NCBI GenBank assembly: GCA_023052935.1 | Contig: CM041295.1 | Coordinates: 105,960,711 to 106,024,710 of the forward strand | Length of the DNA: 64,000 bases | Direction: 5' to 3' | Source: Piezodorus guildinii | Taxonomy: Eukaryota; Arthropoda; Insecta; Hemiptera; Pentatomidae | In this document: piece by piece, positions 45,622-56,744 of the stretch | Layout: the number at the start of each line of letters is the position of its first letter | How positions within the stretch are numbered: the first letter of the stretch is position 1 | Position numbers and translations under genes: made by a program | Notes under the pieces: model-generated | The model's input: the letters and a program-made list of their open reading frames with translations, nothing else | Told to the model about the DNA's origin: nothing | The model's database searches: none

Positions 45622-46940
45622 TGAGACGTTGATTTCCAAAAGGTAATGTATCCACTAGAGAATTTTACAAGAAACGCAAAAATCTGTATTTATTTATTAA
45701 TGGACCAATTTACTTGATTCTTTTTTTATTAAAATCTAAAGTTGATTTTTAAGTGTGTTGCCAACTTATTTTTACAAATTATTGCACTTTTCCCATGACT
45801 TTTAAACAATATAATATGGATATAGTACTTTTTGGAATGAAACGTGGATATAGTACTTTTTCGAAAGAAGTAAAAAGGATATAATACTTTTTGGAATAAT
45901 ATAACGCGAGATAAGTAGGTAACAGTCACTATAACCTTCCTGATACAGCATTACCGATAACTAACGTATTTATATTGTTAATTACTAAATTGTATATATT
46001 TCTTTATTCTCTCTCTGAGAAATATCTTTCTTTGTTTGTTAATTACATTGATTATATATTATTCATAAATATAGTGAATATTCAAAGGACAATATATCTA
46101 TTTATGGCACTATAATAAGAAAGTAATTATGAAGTTTGTTTTGAACTAGTATTTACTATTTGTGTGAATTTAGCAAATTTATCTATATTATCAACTACTT
46201 GTAAACAGTATTTAACCATAGATACTGATAAATAATAACTTTTGAGCTTTTATTTTACATTAAAAATTCGACTATTAAGTTAGATCAGGCACGGATTTTC
46301 TTCACATATTTAACAAGTTCGTGGAATGCTAATTCCAGCTATTTGATGTATCAAATACCATTATTCTATTAAAATGTGAGTTTTTAAAAAATTGTAAACC
46401 ACATTTATGTTGCTGCAAGAAGAAATACTATGAAAAAACTTAATTTAATTGACAACCTAAAAAAACCAAAGCGACGACACTAAGTTGTTACTAATAGCCT
46501 AAAAACTGGTAATATTAGTTAATGTAATTAGTTAAAACCATTGATCAAAATAATAGCGGTGATTCAAGACGTGCTAAATGAACCAATAAAAATGTACAAA
46601 ATTCAGAAAACAAAAAATTAATCATGATATATTACGGGGTTAGGTCCTTCTGCCGTATAGTAGGAAATATAGTACCTTTTGGAATGAATTGAAAGAAAGG
46701 TTATATCTGATTACAGAGGATGTAGTATGTTTTGGAAGAAAATGTTTTTAGTACCTTTTGGAATGAAATGAAATGTGGATTTAGGTCGAATCTTTGATTT
46801 TCCCGCTCTATATGTTGGGAGTGTGGGATTAATGAAGCTGTTTCCAGAGAAATTAAATGAAATTTTAGCTATTAATCTTTTTTTTTATTACTTGGTATAT
46901 GGATTAGAATAGAAAATAATTTTTACTCAGGGACAGGGTT
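45622..46940. repeat. Half MITE-G and short dispersed AGTACTTTTTGGAA repeats
   Basis: 45622-45760 is one end of MITE-G (CAATTGAGACGTTGATTTCC). Variants of GATATAGTACTTTTTGGAAT recur at about 45818, 45848, 45877, 46665 and 46755. The remainder is AT-rich with no gene. Confidence 0.55.
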
Positions 46941-47010
46941 CCTAATAACAACGGAATATATATATAAGTTTTCTACAGTTCTTAGGTTTCAGTCAATGAA
47001 TAAACAATTT

Positions 47011-47157
47011 TATGCAACGTTTCGAGAATTAATTGTTCTCATATTCATGCCTGGGTACCGTGAGTTGATCTAATTTCTTCATAAAATCCCATTAGATGAA
47101 CACACGGTACCTAGACATGAATATGAAAACAATAAATTCTCGAAACGTTGCATAAAT
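47011..47157. mobile_element. Foldback element FB4
   Basis: TTATGCAACGTTTCGAGAAT (47011-47030) and ATTCTCGAAACGTTGCATAA-type sequence (47136-47155) are inverted. The arms also share CATATTCATGCCTGGGTACC with the complement of GGTACCTAGACATGAATATG. Each arm has a GAGAA/TTCTC hairpin before GAAACGTTGC. Confidence 0.75.
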
Positions 47158-47161
47158 AATA

Positions 47162-47174
47162 TTATATATATATA

Positions 47175-47234
<60 letters not shown>
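47162..47234. repeat. (TA)n microsatellite
   Basis: About 36 TA units with one TT interruption near 47180, adjoining the foldback element. Confidence 0.97.
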
Positions 47235-47238
<4 letters not shown>

Positions 47239-47279
47239 AAACAAAAGAATAAAATAGATAAACTACTTCAGATTGATAA

Positions 47280-48045
47280 ATTTGTTGAAAAAAAACTAAA
47301 ATTTGCTTTGAAATATCAGTATTGTTGAGTGTCTGTTTGGGAATACAGAAGGTATTGGAATAGTTGGGACTTTAATGATGATTGAGAAGAAGCATATCGC
47401 ATATGAAGAGATAAGGAATTTCAGATAGTAGTAGAGCGGACAAGAAAGGAACGATCAACAATTTTTGCTCTATGGATAGGAATGTAAAGGTCAGAATGGC
47501 GCGACCCCATTTCAAGGGAGTGGACTGACGATTTAAATTGCAGAAGACTGTTGATGTGGGGAGGGACCTGGGTGTTAATAGTTTGGTAAAGGTATGAGTC
47601 TGGGAAATATTGTCTACAAATCGGGGGAAGGAACCACTTAAACTCGCTGTATAAAATGGTCACATGAGACCTCTTCGAAGTGCTGAAGACAAAGCTTAAA
47701 AATATGTTCATAATTCGCTTTCGCCTGTCCTCAAGCACCGTCGGGAGGCCACCATATACTAAGCAGCAATAGTCAAAGTGGGGGAAAATAAGGGCGGATA
47801 CTAGGATATTACGGGTGGATAGTGGAAGCAGATGGAGGGAGCGATGGAAATATTTGAGGGTACTTATTGTTCTTCCAGGTATTTGGGCAATATGGGGTTT
47901 CCAGGTAAGGGTTTGGTCAATGGTAATATCCTGGTTTTTGACAGAGGAGCTGAAGGTGATTGTGTGATCATTTAGGATTAGATTCGGAAATGTAGTATTG
48001 GATCTGAGAAGGGAATTGGAAATTATAACAATGGCCTGAGTTATT
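47280..48045 (-). mobile_element. LINE family B (CR1/L2-like) fragment
   Basis: The minus strand reads ITIDQTLTWKPHIAQIPG, then FPHFDYCCLVYGGLPTVLED, then in 47738-47421 a diverged stretch ending YIPIHRAKIVDRSFLVRST. This is the HFDYC..VYGG region and C-terminus as at 56240-56711. Frameshifted. Confidence 0.85.
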
Positions 48046-48049
48046 CATA

Positions 48050-48635
48050 GCATTTAGCATTCTATCTAGTTCTTCCTAAATACTGGCAAATGCTACTTTT
48101 TTATAAATATATTTTTATTGAAATTTACAACTGTATATTATAATACAACAAGTAAATATGCTGCTAAAAGATAGTTTACCTGAAAAAGATGAAGAGAAAC
48201 TGCCAATTGGCAGCACTCTAGCAGTCAATCTAAACAAGAAGGTCTCGAGACCATCTTCTCTTCAGACGCCTCGGTGGATTATCGGGAATCGAAGAGGAAG
48301 CAAGGATTGAAACTAGTGGATTAGAATGGGAATGGAGTTTGTCATGGAAGGAATGATACCTGGTACGGGCCAAATCAGCTACATATGGAACATGGAGATC
48401 TTTATGAATGATTTTATTTGTGACAAAGTAAGGAGCGTTGAGGATTTTACGAAGGATTTTGGATTGTAAGGATTGGATACGGGAAGAATTGGATGGTTTA
48501 GTAGAGCCCCAAAGTACATCTCCATAGGTCCAGATAGGCCTTATGTAAATGAGTCTTTTGTAGTTAAGTGAAAGGTTAGAGCGTCTGTCTAGTAAGTGTT
48601 GAAGTAAGCAAAATTTAATATTAAATACCAATTGC
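48050..48635 (-). mobile_element. LINE family A (jockey-like) fragment
   Basis: 48631-48230 encodes LLDRRSNLSLNYKRLIYIRP, then IWTYGDVLWGSTKPSNSSRI, NAPYFVTNKIIHKDLH and DNPPRRLKRRWSRDLL. The 3' part follows to about 48110. Lies immediately upstream (minus orientation) of the family-B remnant. Confidence 0.9.
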
Positions 48636-48849
48636 TATTGATTAACAATTGCGATATTATTATTAATTTATTTATCGAATCCGCTAAGGCAAAAATTAAA
48701 ACATTAAGACTTTGTAAATAATGAAATAATTTGAACAAGTAAATATATTTTTCTTCTAGTTAGTTGATTAATTTCGATTATTGGGTAATCCTGAAAATAA
48801 CGTAGGATTTTGATTTAAAAGGAGAAAATAAAATTTATTAATTTAATGA

Positions 48850-49062
48850 AAACAGTATTAACTATTATGAATATATTTCCACCAACGCCTCTGAAACTTT
48901 TCCATTCTCTCGGAATGAAATTTCCTACTTTAGAATTGAACTCCAAAAACGCGTTTTCTAATTCCCATTGTTCTTTACATTTTTGCCACATAAGTAGTGC
49001 TCCAAGTGATAATCAGTTGGCGAGAGATCCGGAGAGTAGGGCGGATGTGGCATAGTTTCGAA
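48850..49062 (-). pseudogene. mariner transposase C-terminal remnant
   Basis: The minus strand from 49055 reads PHPPYSPDLSPTDYHL, the mariner signature around the last catalytic Asp of the DD34D triad (YSPDL[SA]P.D[YF]H). A stop and frame change follow, then ENAFLEFNSKVGNFIPREWK, the expected C-terminal region. N-terminal domain and inverted terminal repeats were not found, so only an inactive fragment remains. Confidence 0.85.
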
Positions 49063-49069
49063 TCCTTCA

Positions 49070-50335
49070 AAATTCAAAAATTATTAATTGACTAAAAAAA
49101 TCTATAAACAATAAATAATTTAATATTTAATGCTAACTGCTACTGATTGATAATTGTTATATTATTTGCAGTAGTTTGCTTGTTTATTTATTTAACGTCA
49201 CTTTATGCTACTATGGCTAATCGGACAATCGTATTGGAAAATTTGTAGTAGTTATGTTAAAATGAAAATGATATAATACAATTTATGAGGGTAAGTAGTG
49301 CACACAGTGAAGAATTCAGAACAAAATTCAATTCCATTCAATGACAAATTAAGTGCATAAATAAAAAACCATGCAATGGAACTTAAACTCTGGAATTTTT
49401 CTTGAATCTTTCTTAAATGCCATTTAATTTTTTATTAGGTTGATCCCCTTCCACCTCCTTCTCTGAATCATGTTTGGATCGATTCTACGGCACTGGTAAC
49501 CTTTAAAGTAATTCCTTCTCCAAACCTGAAACTTCATTTTACCAGGTAGTATAAATGTGTGTTATTTTGTATCAATTATTTCAAGTCAAAAACATTAATA
49601 GTACTTTAGAGGAAGAAATATTTAAAAATACGGATCAATATCCAGTCACACTATTTCGGTAAGAAAAAAAAAGCTACATGTAGTTAAACCTCATTTAATT
49701 TCACATTAATATAGTGAGTTAATTAAAATCGTTTGGTGCATTTTTTTGAGAAAATCATGCGCTGGTACTTTTCGATCGCTGATTTTTTTTTTTTTTTTTT
49801 TTTTTTTTAGATTTTGTAACATTCCAGACACATATTAGCCTTAAATATGAAATTTCGAATCTGGACGACGTCTCGTTTTTGAACTAGCCCTAATCACTTC
49901 TAGACCTGATGCATTTCCCGCGAAAAAACGAATTCGAAAATGTTCGGGACCGCAATACTTTTTTAGCGTGTTGGTAATAATTGGAAAATGTACCCAGTTT
50001 CTTTAGTTACAAAACTATGATTTATGAACAAAATGTGAACAACATTTTTTATAGATTTTTTCAATAGCCAAAGTACACCATATGCTTTTATCAATCGATA
50101 ACAATTATTAAAAAAATACATAGTTCTGAGGAAGATGATATTTGGTTTGCCAATGCGCTTAAAATAAATTTATAATTAGGAAAATAATTATAAGAAAAAT
50201 AATGAATATATTAAACTGAAAACACTAATTGAAAATTTGAAGAAATTAAATTTATATAAAAATCAATGCTGCATTACATTAGCAAACCAACTTTAATTAC
50301 CTATACTTTCTTCTACTATATATTTCATATATAGC
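49070..50335. repeat. AT-rich stretch with SINE-B and high-copy-repeat remnants
   Basis: 49180-49230 (TTTATTTAACGTCACTTTAT, CTATGGCTAATCGG) is the 3' end of the SINE-B block. 49600-49760 matches the high-copy repeat (AATAGTACTTTAGAGGAAGA). T-run at 49785-49808. Confidence 0.5.
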
Positions 50336-50835
50336 TAAGTGAAAGTAAAAAAGACTGATACTAGACAAAATCTGGTGCGGGCAATACACGACTTTCTCTT
50401 ACCTTGGTTGATAAAAACAATTTAATAACTTTGATTAGTTACAGTAGGAAATATTTTATACATAGGTACGTTTTTTATACAGACTAATAAGATAATATGT
50501 ATTAAAGGTACTTTGGAGGAAGAAAAGTTAAATTAAGGTTAAAAAGGTGGAAAATGCATGATATAAAGTGGCACTTCTGGTTCACTGATTTTTATGAAAA
50601 AGTTCCTGTAACATCTCAGACATATACACTTCTAAAATATAAAATTTCTGTTTTATACAACTTATCGATATAGACTAACCACACACACACACACAAAGAC
50701 CATTTTACGGGACTTGGTCATTTGGACTCAGAAGAACCTAAAACGGGTATTTCAGGTGAACATTGAGTATTTTCACGATCACAATACTTTACCTTAATAT
50801 ATATTTCATATAAAGGTAAGTGTAAGTAAAAATAT
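50336..50835 (-). repeat. Inverted high-copy repeat, near-complete ends
   Basis: AAATCTGGTGCGGGCAATAC at 50378 (complement of the conserved terminus) to CAATACTTTACCTTAATATA at 50783 and the hairpin end. Includes the ACACACACAC tract at 50681. Confidence 0.75.
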
Positions 50836-52060
50836 TTTTGCATAAACGAAAACACACCAAAAGTTAATTTTTGCTAAAAATGAGAAAATTACTGGGCGAG
50901 AAAAATGGGATTTTTTTTTATCTTTTTGTAGAACCAGGAAGCTTCTGTCAAGTCTTAGGAGCTTCCCTTCAACTTGATAAGACTAGGTAAAAACCCGTAA
51001 GGTGTGGCAGAAATGCAGGCAAACATATTATCCGTAACTAGGGAAAGTGGGTCCCTTTTTTTTTTTTTTCTATTTTTTTTTTTTTTTAGGGAGTAATATA
51101 GAGATCACATGAGACTCATTTGTTGGTTTTCCTGTTGGGAGCGATTCTTTAAAGTGGAATTTGAAAATAAAATGTGCACCCAAACTATGAGGTGCATTTT
51201 ATTATAAACATTCCAACATTTCATACAACCATAGTCATTAAGACAATACAGTGACGGATATCTTCAGTTCTTCTGATCTCTAAAATTAAAATTATTTGTA
51301 TTTTAATAGAAAAAAAAAATGATAAATTCTTTGTTTTTGTGTTAAATATATATTTTACTTCGGTGACTCAGCCTAATTAGTTTATAATTTGTCATTACCT
51401 TCGACAACTTTGTATGCTAAATAACATTTTAAATAAGATCTTAAGCTTTTCGACAATATATATTATACCTTTATATTACAATGCGTGTTAGCTGGACAAA
51501 TAGTTCTCTTTATTTTCTTCCTTAAGAGATTGTTCAATGTCTTTGATATTACCCCATTTTTTTATCAGTGCTAACAACAAGTAATCCAAAAAAAATAAAG
51601 GCACTTCACAGGCAAGTGTATTATTATTTCTTATGAATAATCCTAACTGTGAGATTAACTTTGTGATTTGCAATTCTTAAATTTTTTCTCTCTAATTAAA
51701 ATTAATTATCAATTAACAATTACAATTAACAATTAGAAATAATTAACTAGTATAATGAATTGAATCTAATTATGATCATTTTAAATTAATTAAAATTGTT
51801 TAATTAGAGGTGCAATTAAATTGTTTTTTTAATTAATTGACCAGCTCTGAATAGAATTTAAAAGCATGGTATGTACCATTTTTACTGTGTTATATTATTA
51901 TATTCAATAATATTTCTTAAACATTTCATTGATAGTTCCAAAGTTATTTTATTTTTTATTAAGTTCTGTTAGCATTGCGGTTTTCACAATGCCATAAGGA
52001 TGACGTAGTGATCTTTCTCAATGTTATCTTTTGAAGCTCTTGAAGTCAGTGCCTGGTGCA
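50836..52060. other. AT-rich stretch with repeat fragments, no gene seen
   Basis: 51390-51480 holds another inverted high-copy-repeat block. 51690-51850 is AATTA-rich simple sequence. Confidence 0.45.
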
Positions 52061-52139
52061 ATCTTCTCAGAGATGGGCTAGTACTTGCTAACACTTCCGA
52101 GTGGAAGGTTGTGTCTGCGCCGGGGCTGCTGTACGTACC

Positions 52140-52188
52140 ATGGACGTCACCAAGGGTCTCTTGGAGAAGAACGGTATAGAACTCAAAG
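52140..52188 (+). CDS. Candidate first coding exon of an unidentified gene
   Basis: ATG in a good context (GTACCATGG) opens MDVTKGLLEKNGIELK plus one base, ending at a consensus donor AAAG|GTAAGTG (52189). The upstream in-frame stop and the GC-rich leader (52071-52139) suit a 5' UTR; CTTCTCAG just before 52071 could also be an acceptor. I do not recognise the protein, and no phase-matching next exon could be identified downstream. Confidence 0.45.
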
Positions 52189-52189
52189 G

Positions 52190-52768
52190 TAAGTGTAAAA
52201 AAAAAAAAAAAAATGTAAATATATGATCCATTCAATATTATAAAATCTTCTCAATATGTATTATTATTTTATTTGTCATTGGGGAAATCCCCAATACAAA
52301 TGCAGTTGGTCATATTTTTTTGTATTGCAAAGTAAACATTATCATGTTCCATACATTATCTTGAAGAAGTTAAGTTGAGAGAATCATTGTAAAAATTATA
52401 ATAAAAGATTTGAAAAAATGTATATAAAATTACAAAACAAATAATAAAAAAACACAATCAAGTTTGAATAAGAAATAAATACACAAGCCCGCAAACACAC
52501 ACACACATATATATTTTTAAGAGTCATGTGCTTCTGCCATTGATTTTAAAATGAAAATAAACAAAAACAAGCATTTTCTGACAATAATAAGGCAAGAGTA
52601 CTTATCTTTGCACCAAAAAAAAAACTACAAAAAATAAAAAAAAGATGACTAATAGAAAATTAGTTATACAATAATTAAAGTCAATTTAGGAATAATAAAG
52701 AGAGAAAATAAATATAAATAAATTGCACGGTCAAGGTCAACTTTTGATAATAAAGGCTCTTATTCTTA
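52190..52768. other. Putative intron sequence, no feature seen
   Basis: AT-rich with an A run at 52198-52213 and an (AC)n-like patch near 52495. Confidence 0.4.
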
Positions 52769-53115
52769 AAGTGTTAGTTAAATATAAATAGATATTCGTT
52801 ATAAATTCGGTATTTGATGTGGACAATAACCAGACTAATTTTAATATGTGTATTAGAAAATAAATATTTTTAGTTTATTATGTTTAAATATAATATAAAA
52901 AAAGCAACCTTAGGAAAATAACTCTTAGCCATAGAAATGGAAAGTGTTAGTTAAATATAAATATATATTCCTTATAAATTCGGTATTTGATGTGGACAAT
53001 AACCAGACTAATTTTAACATGTGTATTAGAAAATAAATATTTTTAGTTTATTATGTTTAAATATAATATAAAAAAAAGCAACCTTAGGAAAATAACTCTT
53101 AGCCATAGAAATGGA
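52769..53115. repeat. Tandem duplication of about 175 bp
   Basis: GTGTTAGTTAAATATAAATA...CTTAGCCATAGAAATGGA occurs at 52769-52943 and again at 52944-53115 with only a few differences (GATATTCGTT against TATATTCCTT; AATATG against AACATG). Confidence 0.92.
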
Positions 53116-53520
53116 GCGCGTGCGGCAGGAATATACAGAAAGACCTGTAGGGGAAGAAATAGAAGGCATGGAAAAAGGAAGGTTCGGACACAACATTTTA
53201 GCTCTTCAACAGGTGTCGTTGGCATAAAGAAAACTGCTGGTTCTGTCCCATCCTTTCTTTCTATTGGGAGTAGGCTGCCGGCAGGTCGACATAATGAGAC
53301 CAGAGTTCGGAGAAAAAGAGGAAAATCGAATATGTTGGAGGAGCAGTACCTCGACCTGAAGCCTTCAGGCTGAAGATAACAAATAGGGAGTTTCTACCTG
53401 GTCAAGAGGACAGGGTCCAGAAATTAAATTATAAAGACCCGGAGTTGTTGAAGAAGGGACAGCAGAAGACTCCTACAGTAGGAGGCGAAGCGAAGATGAA
53501 TGGTTCTGAGTTTAGGATTT
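53110..53520 (+). pseudogene. Coding-like GC-richer stretch, unidentified
   Basis: Starts at the end of the second tandem copy (ATGGAGCGCGTGCGG). Two frames look protein-like: one with TGVVGIKKTAGSVPSFLSIG and LEEQYLDLKPSG ending at 53373, and another from about 53300 with KKRKIEYVGGAVPRPEAFRL then KITNREFLPGQ and LNYKDPELLKKGQQKT ending at about 53540. The change of frame suggests a broken gene or an unusual exon. No family recognised. Confidence 0.35.
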
Positions 53521-53540
53521 ATTATTTACTTAGTTGTGCT

Positions 53541-54660
53541 TAGAACAATTGTAACATATGTTCAAACAAACAAATATTTCAAATACCTAATTAATACAAA
53601 AACAAACAATTGTAAGAAAAAGTAAAACAGTACACATTAATAAACAGTAATTGACTAAACCAAAAGCAATAAAGAATAAAAATTCATATATACAAGATAT
53701 AAAATTAAGGCAAGTAATTACAAGATTGAATTACATAATAAGCAATTATAAAGAACCATAACATAGTACACAGTAAGAAACAGTAAATGACAAAATCAAA
53801 AGGCAATAAAGAATACATATACTTGTATACAGGATAAATATCAGAATGAATGACGGTGGGTGTAATTGAGACATATGTCTATAGCGAAAAGTAATTTAAA
53901 TTCAATAATTCAGCAATTTTTTCTTCACTGAGGGATTTCCCCATATGTTAACATTTTAGTAATAAATTTGAATAATTTGGAGGATTTGTGTGACAATATT
54001 GAAAATTAGGAAGGAATATTATTGTAAACAGTAGCAATGGAATAACAAGTTTGGTGTTGTCGTCCAGTATGTTTTGGTCTTGACACAACTAATAAGTAAT
54101 TTTTCAGTCTTGTAAAAAACGGTGGTCAATCTTCCCGCTTAGCTCATCCCGTCTAAAATACAGCTTCTTCATAATTGAGACATGTATAATTATTTTGCAG
54201 ACATTACATTAAGGTCGAGAATATATTAATTTGATAGGGGTCTTTTATTGATACCCAAAATTAAAATGATTCAAAACATTTATTAATTTTAGATTGATGG
54301 TTAATTTAAGAAATTTTAAATGAAGCTACAGTTGAAAATGTTAGAGGAATTGAGTTTCAATGGGAACGTTTATTTCAGATTAAATAATATAACAGCAGAA
54401 ATTGTTATCAACTGCAATCACTTAGGTTTATAACCTATTCGTAAATTTTCTTAACCTTTTATAACTTTGTATATTAGATAATTTTTTTTTCTAAAATCTT
54501 TAGCTTTTCAACGATATATTATACATCTATATTACAAATGTTCTTGCGGAAAAAAAAAAATCATTTTAAGATGGAAAAATATTTCTGTTGTTTTCTCCTT
54601 CAGTTGCTTATAAAATTTAGCATACGTCATATTCACCAATTTTTTTCATCGCTTAGAAAT
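53541..54660. other. AT-rich stretch, one inverted high-copy-repeat block
   Basis: 54350-54540 (GTTTATTTCAGATTAAATAA, AATCTTTAGCTTTTCAACGA) matches the repeat also present in the palindrome arms at 13975-14130. No gene seen. Confidence 0.5.
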
Positions 54661-55740
54661 CTTGATCATTATCATCACCGGCACTACAACCGGGTGCGGG
54701 CCCCAGCCTCCATTCCTATCTCGTGCGAGTAGCCGCCAAGCTGCTGTCCCGATACTGCTTCCTACATCTCCTGCCACATCCTCCACCCATCTTAGTCGTG
54801 GACCTCCACGTCTTCCCTAGCCATCGATGTAGTCAAAGAGGTTTCTCTTTTGAGTGGCCTTGTCCTCGATCCCAGCCCATCTCAACCTTGAAATTTTTAT
54901 TAAGTACACCACTTCTGGCTCCTTGTAAATACGGTACAGTTTTGCATTGCGTCTTAATCTGAACTGATTGCCAACCCTCAATGCTCTAAACATCCTTCTT
55001 AAGAATTCCAATAAGGTGTTATACTTCTTCTTTTATAGTAACTACAGCAAACATCAAATAGTTAACACTGCATATAATTTGATATACCGAGCAATGACAT
55101 TAACAAGTTTAAATTATTTAGATGTAACAAAAGACGGGATCTATAACATTCTATTAGACAATTTTCATCCAATAAAACTAATACATAAATTATGGCACAG
55201 ATTGTTTAGAAGGTTGCATAACGCGGAATTGCGGAACTTGCATCCAGTGAATATAATTGAGCTGATTGCATCGCGGAGACTCAAATGGGCGAGTAAAGTT
55301 GTTGGGCTCGATGACGAACGGATTCCGAGAAAGTTGGTACTTGCTGATTTGACTGGTAGGCGTCCGAAAGGTAGGCCGAAGCGGAGATGGGAGGATTGCG
55401 TTAAGGCTTTCTCGGGAGCTTGGGCTTGAATGGTGAGCATTGGACGAGTCTGTGTAGGCGGAATTTGGTGGTATCGGCATCGAACCTTCGGGTTCGCTAA
55501 GCCTATTATTATTATTATTATTATGGCACAGAGGTTTAAACCATAAAGCAATATATTTTTCTATAAATCAGCCTCCAATTTTATTCTTAAGAATTTCCTT
55601 TCGAAGAGTTGGAAAATAATGGCATCTGATCTAGACGAAGGCCTAGTTTCTGAGCCATATATTAAAATTGGTCTGACTGGCGTTTTGTAAAGCGTGGCCT
55701 TGGTTTTTCTTGATAACAGGCGAGATCTTAGTCATTTTTC
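54661..55740 (-). mobile_element. RTE LINE remnant, split by an insertion
   Basis: The minus strand at 55740-55590 reads SRLLSRKTKATLYKTPVRPI then LIYGSET and FQLFERKFLR. After a gap, 55011-54817 continues FLRRMFRALRV, RRNAKLYRIYKEPEVVYLIK and ISRLRWAG. The 3' tail at 54661-54680 is ATC/ATT repeats (as the complement), like the tail of the LINE at 1379. TTCTTAAGAATTCC/TTCTTAAGAATTTCC at about 54996 and 55584 flank the interrupting segment. Confidence 0.82.
55202..55519 (+). mobile_element. LINE 3' fragment with 13-bp TSD and (ATT)n tail
   Basis: Flanked by ATTATGGCACAGA at 55189-55201 and 55520-55532. Encodes RRLKWASKVVGLDDERIPRK, then GRRPKGRPKRRWEDCVKAF, the C-terminus of an RTE-like LINE protein, and ends in (ATT)n after GGTTCGCTAAGCCT. 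Strongly 5'-truncated. Confidence 0.9.
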
Positions 55741-55799
55741 CGATCCAAAGTATTAGTAATTTTTCCGAATTCTTATTAGTAGTAATTTCTTAAAAAATT

Positions 55800-55955
55800 A
55801 AATAGTTAATGTTTTCTAATTAACAAAATGAAAGGTACTTTAGAGGAAGATATTTTTAAAAATTAATATTCATGCCCTGCCCCATTTCAATGACAACGAA
55901 ATCTAAATGATATTAAAGACCAATAAATTATAAGTTGATATATTTTGATCAAAAT
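55800..55955 (+). repeat. High-copy-repeat fragment
   Basis: AATTAACAAAATGAAAGGTA and TTTAGAGGAAGATATTTTTA match the repeat copy near 9540. Confidence 0.5.
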
Positions 55956-55959
55956 CGTC

Positions 55960-56712
55960 CAGGTTCGGGGAAAATCGTAAAAATGTGCTTTTCTTCAGTC
56001 GATTTTATTAAAAAAGTATCTGTAACGCAAACCCTGAAAACTGTTCCTAATATACCAAACCTGTTCCTAAATAGTAATCCAATAAATTTCCACCCGACTG
56101 TCAAGAATCTGGGAGTAACCTTCAACCAAATTCTATTCTTCAAAAAACATATTTCCGAAATCTCCTGTCGAATCTTTTTAGCCTTAAACTTATATTCCCT
56201 CCGTTACCTATTCCTGCTCGAAACCTGAAAACTCCTCTTTACCTCTCTAATATTGCTCCACTTCGACTATTGCTGTACGGTATACGGTGGTGTGTCTGGG
56301 GATCACGAGGTAAAAATAAAACGCTTAATTAATTACTTTGTTCGATTCATCTTCGGGGTTCCTAGATACACCTCTGTATCCCAATTTTATGGCAAGTTGA
56401 AGTGGCTTAATCCTTCCAATCGTCGCAAGTATTTCCTTGCGTCATTCCTTTACCAAGTTATCCTATCCCGCCGTCCATCATACATTTTTGACCTGCTACA
56501 GTTCAAATCCTCTGTCCACCCTCGTTGTACACGCTCCAGGTCTTCAGATTTATACAGTACGGCCCACCAAACTGCTCATTTCGACAGATTCTTTCTTATT
56601 CTATCCTCAATCCTATGGAATTCTATCCCTCCTTCCATCCGTCACTCCAATTCTCTTTCTGCCTTTAAATCCCGCATATTCGATCACTTAATGAATATCC
56701 AGGCTCAATAGA
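55960..56712 (+). mobile_element. LINE family B (CR1/L2-like) fragment
   Basis: Reads VKNLGVTFNQILFFKKHISE (55935-56228), then LLHFDYCCTVYGGVSGDHEV, RFIFGVPRYTSVSQFYGKL, RRKYFLASFLYQVI and LWNSIPPSIR (56253-56711). One frame break separates the two parts. Longest family-B remnant here. Confidence 0.9.
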
Positions 56713-56744
56713 ATTGCAATAAGCTTATTCATATATATATATTT

